Shown piece after piece: positions 6,425-11,667 of a stretch of DNA of 11,667 nucleotides. The notes beneath the pieces are model-generated. The model searched no databases and had not been told where the DNA came from. It was given only the letters and a program-made list of their open reading frames with translations. The position numbers were made by a program, and so were the translations under genes. This DNA is from CAYLHU01 sp964383715 (lineage in GTDB: Bacteria; Patescibacteriota; Minisyncoccia; Minisyncoccales; CG1-02-41-26), in contig CAYLHU010000016.1 of assembly GCA_964383715.1 (NCBI GenBank), forward strand, positions 1 to 11,667, read 5' to 3'. How positions within the stretch are numbered: position 1 is the stretch's first letter; each line of letters starts with the position of its first letter.

Positions 6425-6898
6425 TTATTCTTCGTCGCAATACCCCTTAATGCCTCTTTCTTGTATATCTTTACATATTGGCCGAAGTTCACGATCAGAG
6501 ATAATACGTCTTTCTAAACAGCACCTATCGGCCACCTCTTTTAAACACATATCCTTTTTTACAAATTCTTCTATATTCCCTTCTAAAGAGTCACAAACAG
6601 ACAAATCCTCTAAAGATGAAGCTACTCCGGCATAACATTGAATTTTCTTATACTCTAATTGCCAGTTATCATCTGGGATTTTTTCACAAATAGAAATATC
6701 TTTTTTCTCTTCAGCTACGTCAATATAACAGTTATATTTAAAACTTTCAGCTTCCTCCCCAGTAAATTTCTCAAGCGCTACTTTATCACATTCTTCTAAC
6801 GAAGACCCCGGATAAGTTTTAAAAGCTATAAACACAATTAAAACTACTATGACTATACCTAAAGCTAAAAGCGCTAAAAAAATTAATATTTTTCTCAT
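6425..6898 (-). CDS. Membrane-anchored Cys-rich repeat protein
   Basis: A single N-terminal hydrophobic helix (4-26) after MRK anchors the protein, leaving a domain of about 130 aa outside the membrane; there is no lipobox. The outer part has ten cysteines (37, 57, 71, 88, 102, 118, 126, 127, 142, 154) in a repeat of about 31 aa: CYIDVAEEKKDISICEKI (57-74), CYAGVASSLEDLSVCDSL (88-105), and a third degenerate copy from C118. The shared pattern is CY..VA....D.S.C, which suggests helical hairpins stapled by disulfides. The function is unknown; a surface or periplasm-like structural or binding role is inferred. A good promoter lies immediately upstream, so it starts a unit independent of metG. 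No SD is seen before the ATG at 6898. Confidence 0.8.
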   Translation of the reverse strand: MRKILIFLALLALGIVIVVLIVFIAFKTYPGSSLEECDKVALEKFTGEEAESFKYNCYIDVAEEKKDISICEKIPDDNWQLEYKKIQCYAGVASSLEDLSVCDSLEGNIEEFVKKDMCLKEVADRCCLERRIISDRELRPICKDIQERGIKGYCDEE

Positions 6899-6940
6899 AT
6901 GTTTTTTAATTTATTAATTAATACAACCTTTAATAAAACT

Positions 6941-6969
6941 ATTGTAGCAAAAACAGAAAAACTTATCAA
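6941..6969 (-). promoter_or_regulatory. Extended -10 promoter upstream of the Cys-rich gene
   Basis: On the - strand TTGATA (6969-6964) is followed by exactly 17 nt and TACAAT (6946-6941), with TGC directly in front of the -10. The -35 overlaps the metG stop codon (TGA, 6968-6966). Transcription would begin near 6935, giving a leader of about 36 nt. Confidence 0.7.
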
Positions 6970-8450
6970 TTTTTAATTGTTTCTATTCTTGGGAAAAGGG
7001 TTTCCTTTTTGCCCGATTTTATTTGTTCAATAATTTTTTCCGATGTCCCCGGTAAGAACGGCTGAAGTATTTGAGTAATACTTGTTAAAGCAATCAATAA
7101 ATTATTAATAATTGATAATTTATTCTCCGTATTTTCCCAGGGGCGTTCTTTTTCAATATACTTATCGCAAAAACTAATCAATTCCCAAATTATCATAAGG
7201 GACTCATTGAATTTAAAATCATCTAAAAATTTTTTATATCTCTCCCTAGTTTTATCTATCTCCGTTTTGAATTTTGGATTTTGGATTTGATTTGACATTT
7301 GAATTTTGGATTTTGGATTTACTTTCTCTGCCATTGTTAAAACCCTTGCCACTAAGTTTCCCAGCCCATTGGCAAGGTCAAAATTATATCTTTCTTCAAA
7401 TTTCTGACTCGTATAGTCGCCGTCTTCAAAAGGTGAAAACTCTCTCAAGAGAAAATAGCGGACAGCATCTGTCCCGGCTTGTGGTGAGTTTTCCGAACCA
7501 TATTCCTTAACCAAATCAAACGGGTCAACAACATTACCCAAACTCTTTGACATCTTTTGACCATCGGCGGAAACAAATCCATGAATTAAAATCTGTTTAG
7601 ATGTTGGGAGCCCTGCTGACATCAGCATCGCCTGCCACATTGAGGACTGTTGACGGAGATTATCTTTACCGGCTATTTGAAAACCGGGCCAAAAATCACT
7701 AAACTTTTCTAAATTATTAGGCCAACCCAAACAAGAAATATAGTTTACCAAGGCGTCAAACCAAACATACATAATTTGACTATTGTCTCCGGGAACAGGA
7801 ACTCCCCAAGGCATTTTTTCTTTGAGACGAGAGATGCTAAAGTCCTTCAGCCCCTTTTTAGTAAACTCCTTTATTTCCTTTAATCTCCCTGCCGGTAAAA
7901 CAAATTGAGGATTTTTTTTATAAAGAGCCAAAAGTTTTTTCTCATATTTAGAATAACGGAAAAAATAATTTTCTTCCTCTATAGTTTCCAATTCTTGGTC
8001 AGGATGAAAAGGACACTTTCCTTTGACTAATTCTGAATTTGTTTTTTCCAATTCACAACCGACACAATACTTAATTTTGTAATTCTTCTTATAAATATCT
8101 CCATTTTTTTGGCAACGAAGCCAAAACTCTTGAGCTATTTTAATATGCTCTTTATCGGTTGTTCGAATAAAACTGTTATAACTTAAATTAAGGACCTTTT
8201 TTAAGTCATCAAATCTTCGGGCATAAATATCGCAATATTCTTTGGTCTCCAGTCCTTCTTCTTGGGCTTTGCGATAAATTTTAAGGCCGTGTTCATCTAC
8301 TCCGGTATTAAAAAAAACACTGTCCCCTTTTTGGCGATGGTATCGAGCAATAACATCAGCTTGGATAATTTCCAAAGCAAACCCTATATGGGGATCGGCA
8401 TTGACATAAGGAAGAGTAGTCGTAATGTAAAAGTTTTTGCCATTTGTCAT
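6966..8450 (-). CDS. metG: Methionyl-tRNA synthetase
   Basis: A class I synthetase charging tRNA-Met. I choose ATG 8450 (494 aa): it starts just before the conserved KNFYITTTLPYVNADPHIG and sits 4 nt after the upstream stop. The in-frame TTG at 8489 would add 13 residues inside the previous gene. The HIGH motif is H21-I22-G23 and KMSKS is K299-S303. A zinc knuckle in the connective peptide uses C129, C132, C146 and H149. The WFDALVNYIS and GFVSADGQKMSKSLGN blocks are intact. The catalytic block GKDNLRQQSSMWQAML (261-276) differs from the common GKDI-RFH form. The C-terminus stops after the anticodon-binding helices, with no fused tRNA-binding (Trbp111-like) domain. Residues 377-395 come from an inserted direct repeat. 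It is the last gene of the M16/AI-2E/metG operon. Confidence 0.97.
   Translation of the reverse strand: MTNGKNFYITTTLPYVNADPHIGFALEIIQADVIARYHRQKGDSVFFNTGVDEHGLKIYRKAQEEGLETKEYCDIYARRFDDLKKVLNLSYNSFIRTTDKEHIKIAQEFWLRCQKNGDIYKKNYKIKYCVGCELEKTNSELVKGKCPFHPDQELETIEEENYFFRYSKYEKKLLALYKKNPQFVLPAGRLKEIKEFTKKGLKDFSISRLKEKMPWGVPVPGDNSQIMYVWFDALVNYISCLGWPNNLEKFSDFWPGFQIAGKDNLRQQSSMWQAMLMSAGLPTSKQILIHGFVSADGQKMSKSLGNVVDPFDLVKEYGSENSPQAGTDAVRYFLLREFSPFEDGDYTSQKFEERYNFDLANGLGNLVARVLTMAEKVNPKSKIQMSNQIQNPKFKTEIDKTRERYKKFLDDFKFNESLMIIWELISFCDKYIEKERPWENTENKLSIINNLLIALTSITQILQPFLPGTSEKIIEQIKSGKKETLFPRIETIKN
7266..7320. repeat. 23-bp direct repeat inside metG
   Basis: Two identical 23-bp copies (7266-7288 and 7298-7320), beginning TTTGAATTTTGG, are separated by 9 bp. 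The 32-bp period is not a multiple of three, so the copies are translated in different frames (NPKSKIQ and IQNPKFK), which shows selection only for an open frame, not for a peptide. Each copy is itself built from TTTTGGA/TTTTGAA units. A short relative, AATTTTGAATTTTGAAT, lies in leuS (3449-3465). The repeat falls in the variable linker between the catalytic core and the anticodon-binding helices. Confidence 0.9.
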
Positions 8451-8454
8451 ATAG

Positions 8455-9483
8455 CTATAAAGAATCGGATTCGTTTTTTCTTCGAGCAAGATAATCCCTT
8501 ATGATTTCAAAAATAACTCCGGCTAAGGGAATAGCCAAAAAAGCCCCTAAAACACCCCAAAGTTTTCCTCCGATAACAATAGCCATTAAGACCAAAACTG
8601 GCGACAACTCAGTGAGCTTCTTGGCCAAAATGGGCATCAGAAGATTATTTTCCAATTGTTGGATGATAATAAAACCAACCAAAACAAACAAGGCCTGATT
8701 GAAAGAGTTAGCCATTGCCAATAAAGATATCGCCCCTCCGGCAATAATTGGTCCGACATAGGGAATAAAATCAAAAACGCCGGCTATTAAACTCAATATT
8801 AGGGCGTATTTAATGTTCAAAACCCTTAAAACAACATAACTTAAGGCCCCGACAAAAAAGGCACCAATAAGGCGAGAAAGAAACCACCCGCTCACTTTTT
8901 GTTTAGACCTTCTCCAAAGCCCAAGTAAGTAATTTTCGTATTTCGAGGGAGCAAAGAGAGTTAATATCCTCTCTCCAAAATTTTTTTCCAAAGAAATAAA
9001 GAAGGCCAAAAATATTATGAAAGCGGTAGAAGCAGCTCCGCCAAAAATAGAGAACAAGGCGTCAAAGATATTATTACCCGCTTTCCCAAGATTATTTTCT
9101 AAGACATTGATTAAGTTTTCCGGACTTTTGAAGGCCTCTATTTTTAGTTTTTCAAAAAAAGGAGAAATCTTTTCAAGATATTGGGGAATATTTCGGATAA
9201 ATTCTTTGGATTCCGACAAAAGGAGAGGGGCTATTTTATAAATAAGAAAACTCAAAAAAATAAATATACCTAAATACAAAACAACTGTCGTTAGAACACG
9301 AGGAATTTTTTTTCTTTCCAAGGCGTCTATGGCAAAGTTAAAGAGGATGCTGATAATCAAAGCGAAAATAAACCAAATAATAATATCTTTGGCAAGATAG
9401 AGAAAGTAAAGGGAAACAAGGGCGACTAATATCTTTGAAATCGCTCCCCAGCCAAAAGTAGAATTGTTATTGTCAGAGTTCAT
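8455..9483 (-). CDS. AI-2E/PerM-family membrane transporter
   Basis: The 342-aa polytopic membrane protein belongs to the AI-2E transporter family (PF01594; YdiK/PerM/TqsA-like). Hydrophobic helices lie at about 15-32, 34-52, 63-83, 148-166, 202-222, 228-247, 262-276 and 297-330, with the large soluble segment between helices 3 and 4 that is typical of the family. The diagnostic blocks are DFIPYVGPIIAG (238-249) and QQLENNLLMPILAKK (275-289), followed by SPVLVLMAIVIGGKLWGVLGA. The substrate cannot be told from sequence: family members are linked to autoinducer-2 export, Na+/H+ exchange or unknown permease roles. ATG 9483 overlaps the TGA stop of the M16 gene by 4 nt, and metG follows 4 nt after its own stop, so the three are almost certainly translated from one mRNA by coupling. 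Confidence 0.93.
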   Translation of the reverse strand: MNSDNNNSTFGWGAISKILVALVSLYFLYLAKDIIIWFIFALIISILFNFAIDALERKKIPRVLTTVVLYLGIFIFLSFLIYKIAPLLLSESKEFIRNIPQYLEKISPFFEKLKIEAFKSPENLINVLENNLGKAGNNIFDALFSIFGGAASTAFIIFLAFFISLEKNFGERILTLFAPSKYENYLLGLWRRSKQKVSGWFLSRLIGAFFVGALSYVVLRVLNIKYALILSLIAGVFDFIPYVGPIIAGGAISLLAMANSFNQALFVLVGFIIIQQLENNLLMPILAKKLTELSPVLVLMAIVIGGKLWGVLGAFLAIPLAGVIFEIIRDYLARRKNESDSL

Positions 9484-10745
9484 ATTTTTAATATTTTTTG
9501 AAAACCCAATTTATTTTTTTGGGGTCCGATAAGAGCCAAGTTTAATTTTTCCGACCGAAAAATATTTTGAGCTGTTTTTTGAATATCCTCCCGGCTGATT
9601 TTATCTATTATTTTAAATTTTTCTTTAAGAGTTAAAATTTTTCCGCCTAATAATTCCTGCAATCCATAAAAAGAGGCCTTAGCGTCCGAGGACTCCAACC
9701 CGATAACCGAACTACCTTTCAGATAATCCTTAGCTTTTTGTAATTCCCCAGCCGAAATCTTTTTTTGACTAAGAGACCTATATTCTTTAACTATCAATTC
9801 GGCCACTTTCTCCGCCGCCTTATGAGGAATGCCGGCTTGAGTTACCAAATAACCACTGTCTGTATATGACTCGGAAGAAGTATGGACATAATAAGCCAGC
9901 CCTCTTTTTTCTCTTATTGAGGAAAATAAACGAGAACTCATATTCCCTCCTAAAATAATGGCTAAAATCTGTTGAGCGTATTTTTGGGGCTCAAAAAAAT
10001 TATAACCCCTTACCCCCAAGCAAAGATGGGTCTGGTCGGTTTTTTTGTAATGAAGAAGAATTTTCGACTCTTTTTGTTTTTCCAAAACCTTTTCTTTTGA
10101 TTTTATTTTTCCGTTATTTATTCCCTTAAAATATCTTTTTATTTTGGCAATTGTCTGGGAGGGCTCAAAATTACCAGCAATACAAATAATTGTGTTTTGA
10201 GCCGAATAGTGCTCCTTCAAATAATCCAAAAAGTCGTTTCTTCGAATTGTTTGAATGTTTTTTTTCAACCCAATGGTGTCCCAACCGGCCGGTTGGTCGC
10301 CGTAAAGAAGTTCTTCCCAAAGTTCGCCGACATATTGGATAGGCATATCTAAATACATATTTAATTCTTCAATTATCACCCCTCTTTCTTTTTCTATTTC
10401 CTTGCTTTCAATCTTGGAATTGAGAAAAATATCGCTCACCCAATCCAAGGCCATATCTAAATGTTCTCGGCTCACCTTCGCCCAATAACCGGTATATTCT
10501 TTGGAAGTAAAAGCGTTAAAATTACCACCAATCCCGTCTAATGTCTCGGCAACTTTTAAGGCATTGGGTCTTTTTTTTGTTCCCTTGAAAAACATATGTT
10601 CCAAAAAATGGGAAATGCCGTTATTTTCTTTCGTTTCATATTTTGAACCGGCTCCAACTAAAACCAAAGCGGTCGCTGTCCGAGCTCTTTTGTCAGGAAC
10701 GGAAACAATTTTTAATCCGTTTGGAAGTTTTATTTTCTGAAACAT
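9480..10745 (-). CDS. M16-family zinc peptidase (processing-peptidase-like)
   Basis: The 421-aa protein is a single-chain M16B-type peptidase, the size of bacterial homologues of mitochondrial processing peptidase (YmxG/PqqL-like). The inverted zinc site is HFLEH (H46, E49, H50) with the distal ligand E127 in GVIIEEL, exactly 77 residues after H50. The N-terminal half has the usual KLPNGLKIV start. The second half carries the REKRGLAY block (278-285), which completes the active-site clamshell, so this is an active-type enzyme and not the inactive partner. It would degrade or trim peptides; the physiological substrate is unknown, and no signal peptide is seen. It heads the operon with the AI-2E and metG genes. 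The leader is short, and the -10-like TATGATAAT just upstream has no convincing -35. Confidence 0.95.
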   Translation of the reverse strand: MFQKIKLPNGLKIVSVPDKRARTATALVLVGAGSKYETKENNGISHFLEHMFFKGTKKRPNALKVAETLDGIGGNFNAFTSKEYTGYWAKVSREHLDMALDWVSDIFLNSKIESKEIEKERGVIIEELNMYLDMPIQYVGELWEELLYGDQPAGWDTIGLKKNIQTIRRNDFLDYLKEHYSAQNTIICIAGNFEPSQTIAKIKRYFKGINNGKIKSKEKVLEKQKESKILLHYKKTDQTHLCLGVRGYNFFEPQKYAQQILAIILGGNMSSRLFSSIREKRGLAYYVHTSSESYTDSGYLVTQAGIPHKAAEKVAELIVKEYRSLSQKKISAGELQKAKDYLKGSSVIGLESSDAKASFYGLQELLGGKILTLKEKFKIIDKISREDIQKTAQNIFRSEKLNLALIGPQKNKLGFQKILKI

Positions 10746-10776
10746 AAAGGTATATTATCATATTCTGACCAAAAAT

Positions 10777-10813
10777 AAAATCCTCTGCGAAAAGTTTTCC
10801 GCAAAGGATTTTT
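10777..10813 (-). terminator. Strong hairpin terminator (also symmetric for the + strand)
   Basis: AAAATCCT-c-TGCG (10777-10789) pairs with CGCA-a-AGGATTTT (10800-10812), 12 bp with one mismatch, and AAAA/TTTT extends the inner stem. Read on the - strand it is followed by a T-rich tail (TTTTATTTTT). It lies 20 nt after the stop of the DGR-target-like remnant on the same strand and shields the M16 operon from it. Confidence 0.75.
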
Positions 10814-10832
10814 GTTCAAAAAGAATCCAAAT

Positions 10833-10964
10833 TTATTTTCGCACGAATACGAAACGATTATCCTTATACTAGTCGCACTCAACCCCACAGAGAGACAGAC
10901 AACGTCCGACATCGTCCCATAAAGATAGATACGGCACATTGTTGTTGTTGCTATTCGGACACTG
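10833..10964 (-). pseudogene. C-terminal remnant of a DGR-type variable protein
   Basis: Read on the - strand, the frame after a TAG at 10965-10967 gives a Ser/Asn run (NSNNNN), then VPYLSLWDD, then a Cys/Ser/Val-rich stretch. It meets an in-frame TAG (10869-10871), continues YKDNRFVFVRK and ends at TAA (10833-10835). RF(V/A)xVR(K/N) after a W/N/D-rich stretch is, as I recall, the ending of many DGR target proteins in candidate-phyla genomes. Many residues where such proteins carry template Asn or Asp are here Tyr (TAT), Ser (TCT), Cys (TGT, TGC) or Val (GTC, GTT), all codons reachable from AAY or GAY by changing only A. The two stops and the absence of an upstream gene mean it is broken, truncated or misassembled. 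An overlapping frame (10730-10939) is open but shows nothing recognisable. Confidence 0.5.
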
Positions 10965-11216
10965 CTAATAATAATAGCGTGGATGCAGAACTATTCACGC
11001 TGGATAATATTAATTCCAGTAATCAACACTATCTAATATACAATAATGAGATACCTAAAAGAGAAGAAATTAATTGGAGTGGGGTTGCCAATCAATAGAT
11101 TAATTGTCAAACTTAAAATGAAAGTAGGCTACTGCATCTCGATTTACGGATCGGGGTCGCCGAAATTCTAAATCTCTATAAACCTGCCGGATTTGTAATG
11201 ATCATGGTTATTATAA
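10965..11216. other. Region without an intact gene, between the DGR-like ends
   Basis: All six frames are broken and no known domain is visible. Composition is uneven: 10970-11120 is AT-rich spacer, while 11130-11200 is mixed. On the - strand from about 11225 to 11170 a short frame reads TYNNHDHYKSGRF, rich in the Asn/His/Asp/Tyr codons expected of a template or variable repeat, but it ends at a stop and I could not align it to the other repeats. I treat the stretch as probable retroelement debris. Confidence 0.35.
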
Positions 11217-11519
11217 GTGTGCGGTGAGATTTTAGATACTACTTGTCGGCTTCTATGGCGGGTGATCAGGGCACCACAACGCAATCTGCCGTCGAATAAA
11301 ATACAGAAGAAAGAATATATAATCCCGTTTACAACTGGAAGTAAAATTCAATCTTCAGTGGCTATGGATGGAAACCGACAACAAACTGGCTCCCGTTATG
11401 ACAGGTCGGACAAGGTGCCGAATGTCTATCTGAATGACGGCGATCAGCCGAAGCTCAACTGGAACAACCTCGACAACCCGAATAATCACTGGGGGTCTGC
11501 GTCCTGCGGTAGTCTCTAA
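11217..11519 (+). CDS. DGR-type variable C-terminus (target fragment or template-like copy)
   Basis: The frame is open from a GTG at 11217 to TAA at 11517-11519, but the N-terminal half shows no domain and no SD; ATG 11364 is an alternative start. From residue 60 it reads as a DGR variable region: RYDRSDKVPNVYLNDGD (60-76), then KLNWNNLDNPNNHWGSAS (79-96). The codons are dominated by AAC, AAT and GAC, as in a template repeat or a lightly diversified variable repeat. The VP..xLxD block aligns with the remnant at 10833-10964, but the 3' ends differ, so the two are not a template-variable pair. A complete target would need a long N-terminal part, which is absent. The end is followed by an A-free stretch and a GC-rich hairpin. 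It converges with the Avd-like gene. Confidence 0.5.
   Translation: MCGEILDTTCRLLWRVIRAPQRNLPSNKIQKKEYIIPFTTGSKIQSSVAMDGNRQQTGSRYDRSDKVPNVYLNDGDQPKLNWNNLDNPNNHWGSASCGSL
11489..11510 (+). other. A-free GC-rich end of the variable region (IMH candidate)
   Basis: After the AAC/AAT-rich stretch, 22 consecutive bases contain no adenine (CTGGGGGTCTGC then GTCCTGCGGT). DGR variable repeats end in such a GC-rich initiation-of-mutagenic-homology segment, and a hairpin usually follows close by, as here (11525). Location and composition fit; no paired IMH* copy was found in the window. Confidence 0.35.
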
Positions 11520-11524
11520 AATTG

Positions 11525-11555
11525 AAAAGCGCCCCGCCGTTAGCGGAGCGCTTTT
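11525..11555. terminator. GC-rich bidirectional hairpin/terminator
   Basis: AAAAGCGC-c-CCGC (11525-11537), the loop CGTTA, and GCGG-a-GCGCTTTT (11543-11555) form 12 bp with one C/A mismatch. The arms end in A4/T4, so it can terminate both the + strand gene ending at 11519 and the - strand Avd-like gene, whose stop codon (11554-11556) overlaps it. It could also serve as the DNA hairpin or cruciform that follows the variable region in DGRs. Confidence 0.85.
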
Positions 11556-11667
11556 ATTGTAGAGACCTCAACCAACCGCTCAGCATCCGACCGATTTCCT
11601 GTGCTTTTTCTTCAAGCGAGAGATATTTTTTGTTATCAATTAATTTTAATTCTCTATCCATGCGAAA
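11554..11667 (-). CDS. avd: Avd-like four-helix-bundle protein, C-terminal part
   Basis: This is the 3' end of a gene that enters from the right; 37 codons and TAA are visible. The last residues, EIGRMLSGWLRSL, match the C-terminal helix of Avd and related four-helix-bundle (S23/IVP-like) proteins, where E.IGRMLGGWI(K/R)S is the hallmark. The part before it, LKLIDNKKYLSLEEKAQ, fits the preceding (D)LKLIS..QY..L.E pattern. Avd binds the DGR reverse transcriptase and the template RNA and is needed for mutagenic retrohoming. The neighbouring variable-region-like sequences favour DGR Avd over the plain four-helix bundle found in rRNA intervening sequences. The N-terminal part and start are outside the window; the internal Met is not the real start. 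Confidence 0.75.
   Translation of the reverse strand, partial: FRMDRELKLIDNKKYLSLEEKAQEIGRMLSGWLRSLQ

Noticed and set aside
8451..8489. Longer metG reading frame from TTG 8489.
   Set aside because: The added residues overlap the AI-2E gene, lack conservation, and a well-placed ATG lies at 8450.
10730..10939. Open frame of 69 codons on the - strand overlapping the M16 start.
   Set aside because: It is the wrong frame of the DGR-like remnant; it crosses the terminator hairpin and shows no domain.
11275..11360. A + strand AT-rich segment (CCGTCGAATAAAATACAGAAG onward is not quoted in full) considered as a DGR template repeat.
   Set aside because: It has A-rich character, but I found no second copy in the window to pair it with, so it stays part of the unexplained upstream half of the 11217-11519 frame.

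Overview
The window looks like a stretch of a low-GC, gene-dense bacterial chromosome, most probably from the Candidate Phyla Radiation (Patescibacteria, Parcubacteria-like). The reasons are the Lys/Ile/Asn-rich proteins, the scarcity of Shine-Dalgarno sequences before most start codons, the tight co-directional gene string, the standard use of TAA, TAG and TGA as stops, and several small proteins of types I associate with that group. The taxonomic placement is inference from style, not from a marker tree.

Left end (1-1150, + strand): a tRNA-Leu(CAA) with its own promoter, then about 425 bp without a protein gene that holds a nested palindromic element (238-365), then a promoter, a strong ribosome binding site and a small conserved hypothetical gene (686-1066) closed by a terminator.

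Middle (1154-10745, all on the - strand). In transcription order, from right to left: an M16 zinc protease, an AI-2E/PerM-family membrane protein and metG form a tight operon (4-nt overlap, then 4-nt gap). Next comes a four-gene insert with its own promoters: a Cys-rich anchored protein, a PH-like membrane protein, and a DUF4258/DUF2283 pair that looks like a toxin-antitoxin module with a candidate operator and its own terminator. Then come tatD, leuS and a PAP2/BcrC-type phosphatase. Two aminoacyl-tRNA synthetases and a tRNA-Leu make this a translation-rich neighbourhood. Three different repeat types enter coding sequence: a 78-bp palindrome in frame inside the PAP2 gene, a 23-bp direct repeat in frame inside metG, and a 7-bp tandem repeat that fills the tatD-leuS gap and supplies the last tatD codons.

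Right end (10746-11667): this is the most unusual part. The - strand at the window edge encodes the C-terminus of an Avd-like four-helix-bundle protein, an accessory of diversity-generating retroelements (DGRs). Beside it lie two short sequences that read like DGR variable-region C-termini, one on each strand (10833-10964 on - and about 11340-11519 on +), each followed by a strong hairpin. The stretch between them has no intact gene. I infer a DGR locus, or its decayed or misassembled edge. The reverse transcriptase and a template repeat that pairs clearly with either variable region are not visible here and would have to lie to the right of the window.
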